Below are positions 21,829-34,029 of a stretch of DNA of 64,000 nt, one piece after another. The notes beneath the pieces were generated by a model. It was not told where the DNA came from. It did no database searches and worked only from the letters and a program-made list of their open reading frames with translations. Made by a program: the position numbers and the translations under genes. The DNA is from Amborella trichopoda (lineage: Eukaryota > Streptophyta > Magnoliopsida > Amborellales > Amborellaceae): contig NW_006499617.1 of assembly GCF_000471905.2 (NCBI RefSeq), positions 1,156,497-1,220,496 on the forward strand, given 5' to 3'. Position 1 is the first letter of the stretch. Every line of letters begins with the position of its first letter.

Positions 21829-24714
21829 TGTTGGAAGACATTTTGCATCATCATGCGTCCCCGGTAAATAAAGCCTAACAAACAATGAAAATTTTGACAG
21901 TCTCAAAATAGGCCCAGAACTGGCCAAGATCTTCATGAGGACTCTCGAAAGTCTCCTGTCAAGTTTCGTTGCATTCTAATGTGTCTAAGGCAGTATAAAT
22001 AGAGAAATAGTTTTGGTAATCAGCCTCAAGCACCCTGAAAAGAATCCTATATATATTTTCAGTGTCTCAATGGGCTGTGAGATCACTACCATTGGATCTG
22101 ACATGGTTGAAAACCCCCAAAGGTCAAATTTCAACTTGAACGGACATCCCAGGAAGAAGTTATAGGCGAAAGAGTGAAACAGGAGGAGCCACACACTATT
22201 CCCGTGCGGCCACCCTGCAACTCAACTCCATTAAAGGGGCAGTTACAACCATTGACTTTCGATGCTCATATCGCACCCATCTTATGTCGGATCGTTCTCA
22301 AATTTTGTGAGCATGTTTGGCTCATCGAGACGAGCGTTTCGATATGTGTAACGCCTCGCGATGACTCCTGAGGGTGAAGAAAAGCTAGAGAGAAGTTGCT
22401 GATCCGTAAAGAAAAGTGCAAGAAAATCAACAGTGTCGTGCCTCACTCGAGTAGCCAAATCACGTTGCTCGCTAGCCCGATCAATGTGAACCAATTCCAT
22501 CACGTGCGTAAAGTCTAGGGCTATCTTTAGATCGAACCTCGTACATGATGAATGATCAGATTTTGCACATGAATCCGATGAAGTGACTATGAATTCTGTC
22601 GCCGAAATTCCAGATTCTGGTCAAAACTCAAGAGTTGCAAAATCTTAATCCGAGCACAAAATCGAGTTGCGTTTGTTTCCCCACGATCATGACGGCATGC
22701 TCAGTGTGATCTAGCAAAAAAATCATAGCAAAACATCAAGGAACTAGCACACAATTGATCCAAAGTTTCAAGATTCATTCAAAATTTAAGTCACATGATC
22801 GTGTCCTAAAAACATGATCCATTGCTCGAAGTTGGTATCAAATCGATCGCCATGCCGAGCCCTACAAAAAAACAATCATCTTTCGATCAAACGGGCATCG
22901 AAACAATCCCGGATCATCCATGAAAAATCATGCATGTTCTTGGGCAACATAGGGATTGTCATAGAATTCCACTACTTGTTAAAAAGGGGCAAATATGTCA
23001 TTTTGCACCCTATTTTATAATTTCTTTTAATTCAGTTAAATCTTAATTTCTAGCAATTAGGTTTAAAAAACCCTTCACAAAAGAGAATTTTTACTGACTA
23101 GAATTCCCTTTCCTTCTCATTGTTGGGTCACATTTGGAGAGAGAGTAAGGAGAGAGAAACTTTTAGACGGGTACCCCTAGGCTCAAGGTAAATCTTCTCT
23201 CTCTTCTTTTCTTTCTTCTTCTTCTTATTCGTCTGAGCTTCCCTTAGAGGCCATGCACTATAGTGGTAGTGCCGTGCATGCCTCTTTCTTTTCTTTTTCC
23301 CCTTCCTATTGTTTCATAGGTCACACATGGCGATGGCGATGGCAGCGCCATATGAGAGCTCCTTTCCCCTTTCTGTTAGTTCATCTTTATCGCTCAGTGA
23401 GGCTTGCAGACGGTGCTGCTCATCGTCGTCTACAGATGTATCCTCGACGCCTCAATGAAGAATGCAGACAGCGAAACATATTGTCGCCTGCAGGGGTATC
23501 CACATATTGTGCGCTTATTGCATATGGCGATGCCTATCACCGTCAGCGAGAGGTCGCGTCAACACCTATCGCCATCCACAAGCTTCCTTCTTACGCTTGG
23601 TTCCTATCGCCGTCCATGAACTCCCTTGGTGTATTCGGTGCGTATCACCGTCGGCGACCTTCCTTCGTGCGTTTGGTGCTTCCCTCGTGCTCTGGGTGCC
23701 TATCGTTTCTGTGACCTTCCTTCGCCCGGTCGGTGCCTATCATCATCTGTGACCTTCCTTCGCACGTTCGGTGCCTGTCACCATCCGCGAGCTTCCTTTT
23801 AGCGCTTGGTGCCTATCACCATCCACAAGCCTTCTTCATGCAATCGGTGCCTATAGCCGTCTGTGAGCTTTCTTCGTGCGGTCGGTGCCTATCACCGTGC
23901 ACAGGTTCTTCTTGCTTCCCATGCCTATCGCCATGTGCCTTCGCAAGAACTGTTGCTGTGTGCCTCACAAATGGCTATCGTCGTGCGCTTCACAAGAGGC
24001 TATCGTCGTCGGGGCAGGGGTGTGCCGCCTTCTCATGCTGCCCAACGGTGATGCCTAGCGCCACCCGTGATTCACCGCTTGCCCTCTAGTCATGAGAAGC
24101 AGTGCCTAGTCCCATCTAAGGGCCGTGACATTGCTACTCCACGGTTATGGGTGGTGATGCTCAGCACCGTCGGGATCCCATCTCTTCACTGTCTCGTGCA
24201 TTCTCTTCATTCTCTTCTCACTTGACTGAGGGTGGACTCAGTCTAGTGTTGCTATAGCGGTCCAACTGTCGAACAGTGTTTCCATCGTGCTAATCTAGAG
24301 TACCATGCTCGTCTTGCTGCCATACCAGATTAGGATAGTCATGTCAACCTTGGTTTCGAGTAGTATTGCCGTCGTGTCGGTCCAAAGTACCATGCCTGTC
24401 TTGGTACCACTCCAAGTCGGTCATTCCACTGGTCCAACTATCATGCTAGCCTCATCCCCTTGTCGAGTACCCTCTCCTTTTCTCCCCTCATTCAAACCTT
24501 CCACTTCATCACCCTAACTTCTCACATTTTCAGCCATACGAATGTACGTTGCCCTAAGACAAGGGTGGGCCTTTCGGCCCACTAGTCGGATACCTACCCT
24601 TATTCTTGAACAAGGTTCTTGAGAGAGCGATCTCATGTCTCGGGTCTTCTGAACCCGAGACACATGTCACCCGATCACCTAGATCCGAGAAGGCGAGATC
24701 GTGGCACCTAATCA
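21829..24714 (+). repeat. 3' LTR of element E
   Basis: Begins TGTTGGAAGACATTTTGC and ends GGCACCTAATCA. Its start and end match the LTRs of A and B. The middle has a 38-bp minisatellite (about 23500-23935). The following five bases (GGGCT) would be its right target duplication; the left copy lies outside the window or is lost. Confidence 0.75.
23500..23935. repeat. 38-bp minisatellite in LTR of E
   Basis: About ten units of GGTGCCTATCACCGTCCG followed by AGCTTCCTTCGTGCG. The open frames across it are by-products of the repeat. Confidence 0.7.
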
Positions 24715-24730
24715 GGGCTAACCCCATTTG

Positions 24731-25421
24731 TCCCTCTCTCCTGAATCGGGACTCTTCACAGTCCCTCTCGATCTTCATGACAAGATCCACCAAAGGGGAG
24801 AAGGCCTTGAGATTTGCAATATTAACCTTCCCCTTTTCTCTGTCCCGAGGCCTCTCTCAAACTTACTTGCCTTTTGTACCTCAGAGTTAATAATGTGTGG
24901 CACATATCTTGACAGCTCAACGAACTTGGCTGCATATTGCTCCACCGACAGATTTCCTTGTTGCAACTCAATAACCTCTGCTTCTTTCCTTTCTCGCATT
25001 GAGTCAGGGAAGTACTTTTCATTAAACACCTCCACAAAGTTCTCCCAAGTCACTCTATCCTTGAACCTTCCCACAATTGCTTTACTGAGCCCCACCAGTG
25101 CTCAACATCTCCTTCTAACATGAAGGTTCCCAGCCGAACCTTCTGCTCATCAGTACAGTGCAACACGTTAAAAATTTTCTCCACTTATCTCCTCCATCGT
25201 TCCACATTCTCTACTCCCCTGTGCCTCAAGAACATGGGAGGTGCTAGCCTTCGAAATATTTCTATCAACCCATTGTCAGTCTATTCTGAGGCAGGGGTAG
25301 CTGGGGTCAACATACTGTCTTTCATCATTTGAGCCATGGCCCGCAATATCTTGAAGAATTCACCTAGGGCCTTGATATTCTCATTATTGGAACTCGCATT
25401 GTTGGCATGAGTCCTCGTCAT
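24731..25421 (-). pseudogene. gag fragment of element C
   Basis: Start codon taken at 25421. The gag domain is clear: TWENFVEVFNEKYFPDSM, then EVIELQQGNLSVEQY, FVELSRYVPHIINSE and KASKFERGLG, the core of the Ty3/gypsy retrotransposon-gag family. It is a better-kept copy of the same domain as in F. The piece ends against the LTR of E. Fossil. Confidence 0.8.
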
Positions 25422-25515
25422 CTTTACCTAAAACACAAGCACTCAGTTACTAGCCTATCCAAAACTATTCTAAAGACACCTCTAAAATGTTCTAGGCGAA
25501 GAATCTTATCATGGT

Positions 25516-25528
25516 TGCTCTCATACCA
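25516..25528 (-). promoter_or_regulatory. Primer-binding site of element C
   Basis: Minus strand TGGTATGAGAGCA, one base from the initiator-Met tRNA primer site, just inside the LTR terminus at 25534. Confidence 0.65.
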
Positions 25529-26092
25529 TAACTTGTCACAACCCTGCCCCCTGACCCCATACTGTACAAGCTAGAGGGCGATAAAGTACGGGATCACGAT
25601 GTATGGTGGAAAGCACCACTCAAGTGGGAGTGGCTCAATGCTTATAGAAGGTGGAATCAAGAGAAAACCACAAAAGAAAAATAAAATCCATTCATCATTA
25701 ACAGAGATTTAACCAAAATACAAGGTCATTACCATATACAGCCATTCTCCAAAATTTCTTTACAAATAGTTCAAGGCACTATTGGCCCACAAAATACAAG
25801 GTAAACATCAGCCAACCGCTACATGGCACCGCTACCAAACATCTACTATTGAAAGCTTCCAAATTCCCTTCACCAACCCCAAGATTTATATGTCCCAACA
25901 CACCGATCAACTACCCTCTCCCTCGGGGGCAGAAACTATCACTCTACAAGGATGAAAATTAATAGAATGTGTTACTGGTCCAATAAGTAGATCCACACCA
26001 TTAATTGATAATAACGAATAGGCAGTGTTCACCATTCACACAGGCATCACGAGATTATCTATATCCATGCCTTTCAGTACTTTAGCAGTATA

Positions 26093-26097
26093 AGAAT
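26093..26097 (+). repeat. Target-site duplication of element A, left copy
   Basis: AGAAT, identical to 61781-61785. Sequence of C lies on the outer side of both copies. Confidence 0.85.
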
Positions 26098-28586
26098 TTT
26101 TGGAAGGTATTTTTCATTAACATGGGGCACCAGCTCAATAAAGGCCTAGCAAGTAGTGGAAATTCAGACAGTCTCAGAACAACTACAAAACTGGCCAAAA
26201 TCTTCATGAGATCTCTCAAGAGTCTCTTTCTAAGTTTCGTTGCATTCTTACATGTCTAAGGCAGTGCAGACTGAGAAACAGTTTCGAAAGAATCAACCTC
26301 TAACACTCTGAAATGGACCCCTATAATTAGAGCCACATTTTCAGCATCTCCACCATTGGATTTAACACAGTTGACAAGGGTCAAGTGTTAGCTCAAGGGG
26401 ACATTCCAAGAAGACGTTATAGATGAAGTAGTGAAACAGGAGAAGTCGTACGCTATTCCCATGTGGCCACCCTGCAACACTACACCATTGAAGGGATAGT
26501 CATGACTAGTGACTTTCGATGCTCATATCTCACTCGTCCTAAGTGGGATCGCACTCAAATTCAGTGAGCATGTTCGTCTAGTCAAGATGAGCGTTTTGAT
26601 ATGTGGCACTCCCCGTAACGATACCCGAACGTGATAAAAAGCTAGAGAGATATTGCTGATCTGTGAGGAAAAGTGTAGGAAATTCAGCAACGTCGTGCCT
26701 CGCTCGAGTGACTAAATCACGCTGCTCACGAGATCGATCGATGCAAAACAATTCCATTACGGGCATAAGGTCTCGGGCCATCTCGAACCTAAACTCTGTA
26801 CATGATTAAAGGTTGGATTCTACATAGGAAGCCGACGAACATACTGCAAATTACGTCGCCGAAATTCTTGCTTTCGGCCAAAATTCCAAACTTGCAAAAT
26901 CATTGTTCGGCCACAGAATCGAGTTGCGTTTGGTGCCCTGTGATCGTTGTGGCAAGCTTAGTGTGATTCAGTGAAGAAAACACAGAAAAATGTCAAGGAA
27001 CGAACACACTATTGATCCAAAGTTTCACGATCTACTCAAATTTCAAGTCACTTGATCATGCACCAAAAACACCATCCATGGCTCGAAGTTGGTATCAAAT
27101 CGATCCCCATGCCAAGCCCTACAAGAAAACGATCATCTTACGATCAAACAGGCACTAGAATGACCTCGGATCAGCCATGCAAGATCACATAAGTTCTAGG
27201 GCAACACAAAGACTGTTCTGGAATTGCACGACTTGTTAGGAAGGGGCAAATCTGTCATTTTGTACCCTATTTTCTAATTTATTTTAATTCAATTTAATCT
27301 TAATTTCCAGCAATTAGGGTTACTTTTGATCATCCACCCATGTTTGGGGCATACTTTTATATATACGTACCATCATTGTACATAGAAAAGAAGAAGAGGC
27401 TGAGGCGTACACACACACAAGAGAGAGTTTTCACATAATACAAGTTTCTCTTTCTTACTATTGTGGTGTCATGTTCGAGAGGGAGAGTGAGGTCATTGTC
27501 GTGTCATTTTTGAGAGAGAGAGTGAGGTGAGAGAAACTTTTGGCCGGTACCCTTTGGGTTGAGGTAAACCATCTCTCTTCTTTTTTTAATTTCTTCTTCT
27601 CTCTCTCTTCTCCCTCTGCTTCGTCTGAGTTCCTTGCAAAGGTCATGCACGGCAGTGGCAATGCCATGCATGCCTTTCCCTCGGCTTCACGAGTCCCCGT
27701 CCCCTTCTATTCGTTTGTCTCTTTCTTCCAGTGAAGTCTGTAGACACCGTTGCCTATCACTACCCACAGATGCAGTTGTGACGTCTCGATGAAGAGCCCA
27801 GACGGTGAAGCTTGTTGCCGCCTGCAGGGTCTTCCTCTACTACTCGTCTAGCTGAGACGATGATACCTATCGTCGCCAACTAGGGGCTTTAGCAACAACT
27901 ATCACCGTCCGCGAGCTTCCTCCGTGCTATAGGCACCCACCGCTGTTCTCCCTGTGTCTCGAGCCTATCACTATGTGATCTAGGAGAAGCAATCGCCATG
28001 TGCCTCGTCAAGAGTTAGAGCCGTCCACAAGGGATGCGCCGTCTTCTTGCATTACCCACCGCGATGCTTATTGACGTCCAGACTTCCCTTTTCTCTTTGC
28101 CGTCTCGTTCTCTCCTCTCCACCTCTTTCTCCTCTCACTTGACTGAGGGTAGACTGAGCCTATCACCGACGTCTCGACCTCAGTTTCGAGTAGTAATGCC
28201 GCCGTGCTGGTCCTGATAACCATGCGTCCTCATGTGAACCTGCCTGGTCCTAAGACAAGGGTGGGTCCCTTCGACCCACTTGTCATATAAATTAACCATA
28301 GACGTGTTGTGCAAAAAAACAAGAGGATTGTAGGTCAAGGGAGGCCATTCTAAACCAGCTCAAATAGTTGGGGAGCTTTCTTTGTTATCTAAGGGGGCAC
28401 CCACGCGTGCCAGCCCAAGTAAGTTCGGAACCCACCTAAAATTCCTCTCTCATTGGTTGTTATACCTGCCCTTGCCCTGGAGCAAGATTTCGAGAGAGCA
28501 ATCTCAAATCCCGGGTTCACCAGAAACCCAAGACAAGTGCTGCCAGATCACCTAGATCTGGAGGGCGAGATCGAGACACTTAACCA
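26098..28586 (+). repeat. 5' LTR of element A
   Basis: Begins TTTTGGAAGGTATTTTTC (counterpart TGTTGGAAGG in the 3' LTR) and ends GACACTTAACCA. A TATA box lies at 27358-27365 with an upstream ACCCATGTTTGGGGC motif, then a leader rich in GAGAGAG and CTCTCT. Confidence 0.8.
27336..27365 (+). promoter_or_regulatory. LTR promoter of A: CCCATGTTTGGG motif and TATA box
   Basis: ACCCATGTTTGGGGC (27336-27350) sits a few bases before TATATATA (27358-27365). The 3' LTR has GCCCATGTTTGGGGC (60483-60497) and TATATATA (60505-60512). B shows the same pair on the minus strand. The TGGGC/GCCCA halves resemble plant site II (TCP-type) motifs. Confidence 0.5.
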
Positions 28587-28589
28587 GCT

Positions 28590-28607
28590 TGGTGACTCCA
28601 TTGAGGA
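28590..28607 (+). promoter_or_regulatory. Primer-binding site of element A
   Basis: TGGTGACTCCATTGAGGA, three bases from B's TGGCGACTCCACTGGGGA, the tRNA-Arg-type primer site known from Ogre elements. It starts three bases after the LTR end. Confidence 0.75.
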
Positions 28608-28649
28608 CTTACTACCCCTTAGTCGATTCGCTCTTGTTTGACCAATTTC

Positions 28650-31290
28650 CCTTTTACTTTCTGGACCTTATTTTATGGCACCTGGGTTGTTCAACCCATT
28701 CATTCGGGTCGAGGACTTCCTTATCCCTGCACTCGTGGTTGTCCCATGGAAGCGAGTCACTCAAGTCTCCTTCCCTACTCTCTATCTAAGTCAAGACTCA
28801 CGATCTGGCTCCCAAGTTCTCACCTGAATTGGTGGGAGAGGGGACTTAAAAGGTCCCTACCTCCCCGCTTTCTCGCCGTGGTGGATTCTCCATCAAGGCC
28901 CCTTGCACCAGTAGCACTCATGCTGCCACGCACCCTGCTACTGGCAAATCTCCTACCAGTCATACCGCTACTGTACGTCGGAAGGCTGCCCCATCCATTC
29001 CTTTGAAAGGCAAGCAAGTTGCCATCGCTCCTGAGGCTCGCCCCAAGGCAACCCCCTGTGCTCCTTCACTACTTCGAGCCTCCACACCTACAGGGTCTAT
29101 ACACAGAGGTGGAGGTCCTGAGGTCTTCACCTCTTGCACACACTCAAAGGCTCATGATCAATTCACTCGATCCACACCTCAGAGCATCCCTCATGTTGCC
29201 TTGAGCATACATCCGGGGCCAGGCCTTCTCTAGCCAAACCCAACATGAGCCATGCATTCGCTTTCCACAGCTCGTGTAGCGCTATCTCTATGCCACCTCA
29301 AGCACAGTAGGGTTGACTGTTCCTTCTTCCCTCCTGGCAAACACAACTTCACCTTGTGAGAGACAAGCTCCCACCTCGTCCCTCACAAACATAGTGTCGT
29401 GGGTCTTGGCCTCCTCAGGTCGAACTCATTGACTAAGCCCGGGCTGACCCCCAAGTCACTCGGATGGCAAACCCTAAAGGTACACACACACGATCTTTGC
29501 AGGTCCCTCTCAGATTCAGACTCAAGCGGAGTCACAAACCAATTTCTTCCTTTGTCACTTCCCCAACATCAGGCAAGCACCTTGAGCCCTGATACTAAAA
29601 GGTCTTCCCTAAGAGTACCATCTTGAGCAAACACCGTGTCAACAAAACACCCGGCCCTCACAAAGGAACTCGGGGCAATGACTTGATGTCAGACAGAGGC
29701 TTCCAGCCTTTAAGATAAGAACCCAAGCTGCCCTCCATCCTTGGGCCCCACTCCCTACTCCGACTCATAGACATGGCCCTCGTCTGTTCAAAGAAAATGT
29801 GACAATCTAGGTCTCAAGCTCGATTCTGGAATGAGGTCCACAACGGCCTCAGGATCAAGCAGAAAAGAGGACTACAAATCCTAGCCAGGGAAACCTCCAA
29901 GGCAGTCGAGGTCACCACCCCTGACGACCTCTTGCCTTGTAATCCCTTCTTCTTTCTTCGAACTCCGGATTCTGAGCAAGTTCAGGAATACTGTTCGGTG
30001 ATCACCACCCAGAAGTCACGGTCTCAAGACCGTCAAGAACTGGTCCTCACAAGATCGACATACAAAGCCCGAGTCCAATTAGGGTAAGCTGAGCCCCTCC
30101 AGACTGACTTTCCATGCATGGCTCGCTAGCCTCGATAGTCTGCTGCATCACCTGACTCTGGTCTCCCAAAAGAAACAGTCTGGTTCATGGTGATCAATGA
30201 CCTAAACAACGCTCAGGAGGAGTGGAAGAGCAAGTTCGAGGAAATGATGCAAGTATCCTCTGAAAGATGGAGCGCCTAGAGGCCTCTAGGTTCCCTTCTT
30301 CATCTGATTCCCCAACCAGTGAGGACACAACTCTTAGGATGACTCCCCCTCCGGTCTCTCAAGGCAGCACCTCTTCTCACGGGGTCTCCCAAACTGACAT
30401 AGATGCTTTGGTGGCCCATATCCTCAAGAACAAGGTACCGGGCATGTAGGAGATGCCACTCTATCAAAAGCCATATCCCTCGTACATTGACAAGGTCCCG
30501 TTTCCTCCGAACTACCAAAAAAAGATACTCCCCATGCTCAATGGTATCACGTCTCATCACCAGCATACGACCCACTTCCAAGCGGCCTGCTGAGAGACAG
30601 CAACTGATGGACGTCTCCTCATCCATCAGTTCGTCGAGACTCTCGAAGAACCAACTTTCCAATGGAATGCTCGGCTGCTGCTAAACTCGGTGCGTACCTG
30701 GTAAGAAATGGAGCAGTTGTTCTACCAACGCTTTTACGAAGTCCAAAGGAACGTGGAAGTCATCGAGCTCCTCACCTTGATGCAAGACCCTGGTGAGCTG
30801 GTTGACAAGTACATTATCCGATGGAGAGAGTTGGCGACCTTTCATGCCACCCCCATGACTGAGAAGGAAGCAGTTCAAACCTGCATACGAAACATGCTCC
30901 CTGAGATCACCCTACATGTTGAGGCATCTAATGCATCCTCCATGTCAAAGCTCATCTCTAAGGTAGTTCATATCGAGGGATTGTTCAAGCACCATGACAA
31001 CCGTCATTTGCAATCTTCCAGCTCAAACTCTCTCTCTAACAGTCAGGGAAATCAAAAGGCAGTGATCAGCACGTTCGTCACTGTAACTGACCCTTTAGGT
31101 GCGGTTCCCCAAACTCTCGACCTCTTTAAAGCACAGACCCCTCAGGTCAGAGGCAAGCAACAGTCATACAATGTGGTCTCGCCTTTTAAAACAGTAAGCA
31201 GAATGACTACTGGACCCAGCACTAGAATAAGGTTTACCCCTTTGACACAGAGTGGACCCCTGCACTACTCCAACTGCTATTAGAATAGAA
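28650..31290 (+). pseudogene. Leader and gag region of element A
   Basis: Up to about 30180 a Ser/Pro/Arg-rich region with counterparts in B (51170-51850), including KGKQVAIAPEARPKATP. From about 30470 the gag domain: YPSYIDKVPFPPNYQ, then QLFYQRFYEVQRNVEVIEL, DPGELVDKYIIRWRELA and MTEKEAVQTCIRNMLPEI, the Tat-type gag core. A Ser/Asn-rich linker follows near 31010-31060. Structural particle protein; fossil, broken in several places. Confidence 0.75.
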
Positions 31291-31329
31291 TATGATCTAG
31301 TTGCTAGCTGCAGAGAGTCACCGGGTAGG

Positions 31330-33175
31330 AGTCGAATGAGAAGAACTATGCGTATCATAGGAAATTAGCCCACCCCATGCATGATTGCTACAAGATCAAC
31401 AACACTATCGAGGCCCTTATCGACAAGGGCTAGATAAAGTTCGAAGAGTTGAAAAAGGCATTCGGGGCAGCTGAGGCAACTCACATACTCACGATCCAAG
31501 AGGACGACGAGGCACCCTCTATTCTTTGTTCATTTTTCTCTATAATGCTCGAAGAAGGGATCACCACCCCAAAGCCAACAAGGCAGCCCTAGTTCCTACC
31601 TCCAAGGACTGAGAACCTCTGGCGGGAACACCACCAGATACGAGGTCATGACATCAGCAAGTGCACTAGCTTCCATAATCTCATGACAGAAAAGATGCAG
31701 CAGTGTCAGGAGGTTCACGGAAGGCCAACAAGACACCATCAGGTCCCTCTTTCGCCTATGCAAGAAGATCCCTTAACGCAAACCCAACAAAATACTGAGC
31801 AAGACCCCCTGCAGGCCCTCTTTGAGATAATGCTCCAGCAGGGTCTTGTCTGCCCCAAGTCAGCTAGAGAGCCTAAGCATCTTGCCTAGGGCACGAAAAA
31901 ACTCTAGTGCCTCTATTACCAAGTGTGGGGTCACGAACTCAAGGAGTGCATAGGGTTCGAGGCCATAATAGTGGAGAAAGTCCAGCAAGGCCACATCATA
32001 TGTGAGGTTCTCTCAAGACACGTCCAAGCCCTCGCTCCCGTTCAAGAGGAAGGCCCGCTACAAGCCCCTCATGAGCATGCACTGGACCTTTCAGAGCCCT
32101 CGAGCTCTCAGCCCTGGGAAGTCTTCCATGGGTGAAGTAGGCTCAAATCCCTGAAACATGAGGATGTCTAACAAACTAGGGCCACTCACCAGTCTGATAG
32201 GGCAGTCCAAACACCCCCTCATGGATCTCGAATGAGATGGCGAGCACCTACGTCCGCCTGCCGAAGGAATCATCATCCTCAGCCACCAGTTGAGGAAGAA
32301 TTACTCAGGCCCCTTCCTCTGTTGCCGACCTTGCGGAACTTCATCTCAGGCGCAACTTGCCTCATCTTATCATCCAATCAGGTAAACAGCCCTGAGTTAT
32401 CAGTATCTCAGGAGTCTGTCAAAATGGGTGATGACGTTAAAAGCACCCGAAGATGGTCAAAGTCGGGGCATGACCTTAAATAGCCCCTGCAAACGTCCAA
32501 TTCTTCTCCTTTCACCTCCTCTATTTTCTCCACTGGTGCTCCTGCACTCAAGAGGCCTGTCACATGATACAAGTACATGAGACATCGACCAGCTCAGGGC
32601 AAGTACTGAGTGAGCCCAATCATGAGGTCATGCCCCCCCCCCCCCCCCGTCTCCCCCCCGCTTGAAGCCGACCCTTCCATCACCTGGGCCAGCCAGAGAC
32701 AAGTCCTCTCCCATGTTGTGCCCCTCAAGGCCAGGATGTCAGGATCAGGGGTGGCCACATTCGAGATCAAACAAAACCCTCGTGAGGCCCCCAACGAGGA
32801 GCTCCAGGAGGCTCCCAAAGAGTGAGAAGAGAGCGGGCAGGCTACGACTGATGTCTTCCAGCATTAATGTCCAGTCTAGACTCTCAGATTGTTGTCCATC
32901 ACCTCGGCATTGATCCAACCATCAAACACATGCAGACATCAAGAAGGTTTAGGCCCAATCTCAAGATGCAGATCGATGTTTAGAACATGATGCTACCTAC
33001 AACCCTCAATGAACTGCAGTCTGTCCAAGGACAACTCGCCTACATTCAGAGGTTCATTTCAAACCTTTCAAGGCGATGCAGACAGTTTTCATACCTCTTG
33101 AAGAAAGACACTCTCTTCATAATGGATGAAACGTGTCAGGCTAGGCTCGAGGAATCAAACAGTACTTGTTGAATC
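31330..33175 (+). pseudogene. Post-gag, protease-side and reverse transcriptase remnant of element A
   Basis: A nucleocapsid-side block with YAYHRKLAHPMHDCYK and EELKKAFGAAEATHILTIQE-like sequence near 31340-31500 has a clear counterpart in B (48318-48758). Reverse transcriptase is seen as QLAYIQRFISNLSRRCRQFS with LLKKDT near 33030-33110, equivalent to B at 46069-46374. A C homopolymer of about 20 bases lies at 32635-32650. Fossil with many breaks. Confidence 0.65.
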
Positions 33176-33179
33176 CACC

Positions 33180-34020
33180 AGTACTCTCTATGTCAGTGTT
33201 AGAAAGGCCTCTCATCCTATACGTGACCACCCTCGACAAGTCACTCAAGGCACTCCTGATACAAAACAATGATGGAGGGAAAGAGACAACGCTCTATTAT
33301 CTCAGCCGCCGAATGTAAAGGGCCCAGAAGAATTACCCTCCCATCGAAAAAATGTGCCTAGCCTTGATCTTTTCGGTAAAGAAGCTCCATCATTACTTGC
33401 TCGGCCACGAAGACCCAGTCAAACAATTCTCCAAGGCCGACCCGGTCAAGTTCCTTATGACCTAGTCGTGCTTGTTAGGACGCTTGGCCAAGTGGGCGCT
33501 ATTGCTGATGGAGTTCGATATCACGTACGTACCACTGAAGGCCATTAAAGGTCAAGCCCTAGCAGAATTCCTTGAGGCTCACCTAGTCCCTTCAAAGTCC
33601 CCTCTGTCAAGTGATCTCCCGGATGAAGAAGTTTTTTTTACGGTGTTAACTCAGGCATGGGATATGTACTTTAACGGAGCATTCCAGTTCGATAGAGGGG
33701 GCGCCTGAGTCGTGTTCCTGACTCACGATGGAGGAATAATTCCTCTATCCTTCTCACTTGCAGAGGCGTTTTCTCATAATGAAGCCGAGTATCAAGCCCT
33801 CATAATCGGACTGAAGATCGCCCAAGAACTAGACTTAGAGAAGCTAAATATCTTTGACGACTCTGAGATGGTCATCCGACAGACGTAAGGAAGGATACTC
33901 TCAAGACTTATCACGACACAGCCAAAACTCATGGCCCAGTTCGATGACTTCTCCTTGAGTCGTATCCCTAATAGGCTAAACTAACAGGTTGATGCGCTTT
34001 CAAAGCTTGGTGCCAGCATC
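33180..34020 (+). pseudogene. RNase H and second, archaeal-type RNase H of element A
   Basis: The gypsy RNase H block includes KEAPSLLARP-frame sequence and, in the coding frame, NYPPIEKMCLALIFSVKKLH, then LAKWALLLMEFDITYVPLKA. The second RNase H starts near 33650 with DMYFNGAFQFDRGGA and continues with FSHNEAEYQALIIGLKIAQE; this extra domain is the hallmark of plant Tat elements. It would remove RNA from the RNA-DNA hybrid. Fossil. Confidence 0.75.
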
Positions 34021-34029
34021 CAATTGTCT

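Larger units (their letters stand above)
5670..24714 (+). mobile_element. Element E: 3' part of a Tat/Ogre-type Ty3/gypsy element, split by element F
   Basis: Parts seen in order on the plus strand: C-terminal end of integrase (5670-5937), long 3' untranslated region (5938-7302 and 18132-21828), and one 3' LTR (21829-24714, 2.9 kb, TGTTGGAAG...CACCTAATCA). The 5' part is not in the window; G lies where it would continue. F (7303-18126) sits in the 3' region. Assigned to Tat/Ogre because its 3' region and LTR align along their length with those of A, which carries the lineage's diagnostic domains. Broken fossil. Confidence 0.75.
24715..26097 (-). mobile_element. Element C, left part: gag-only family member, minus strand
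   Basis: Fragment of a relative of F, between the LTR of E on the left and element A on the right. Minus-strand parts: gag (about 24731-25421), primer-binding site (25516-25528) and the start of the 5' LTR (25534-26097). The LTR resumes at 61781 after A. The gag start (MTRTHANNAS), the primer site and the LTR terminus TGTCACAACC all have close counterparts in F. Fossil, broken. Confidence 0.75.

Noticed and set aside
23253-24089. Several overlapping open frames rich in Arg, His and Pro
   Set aside because: All lie in the 38-bp minisatellite of the LTR of E; three frames are open at once, as repeats allow.
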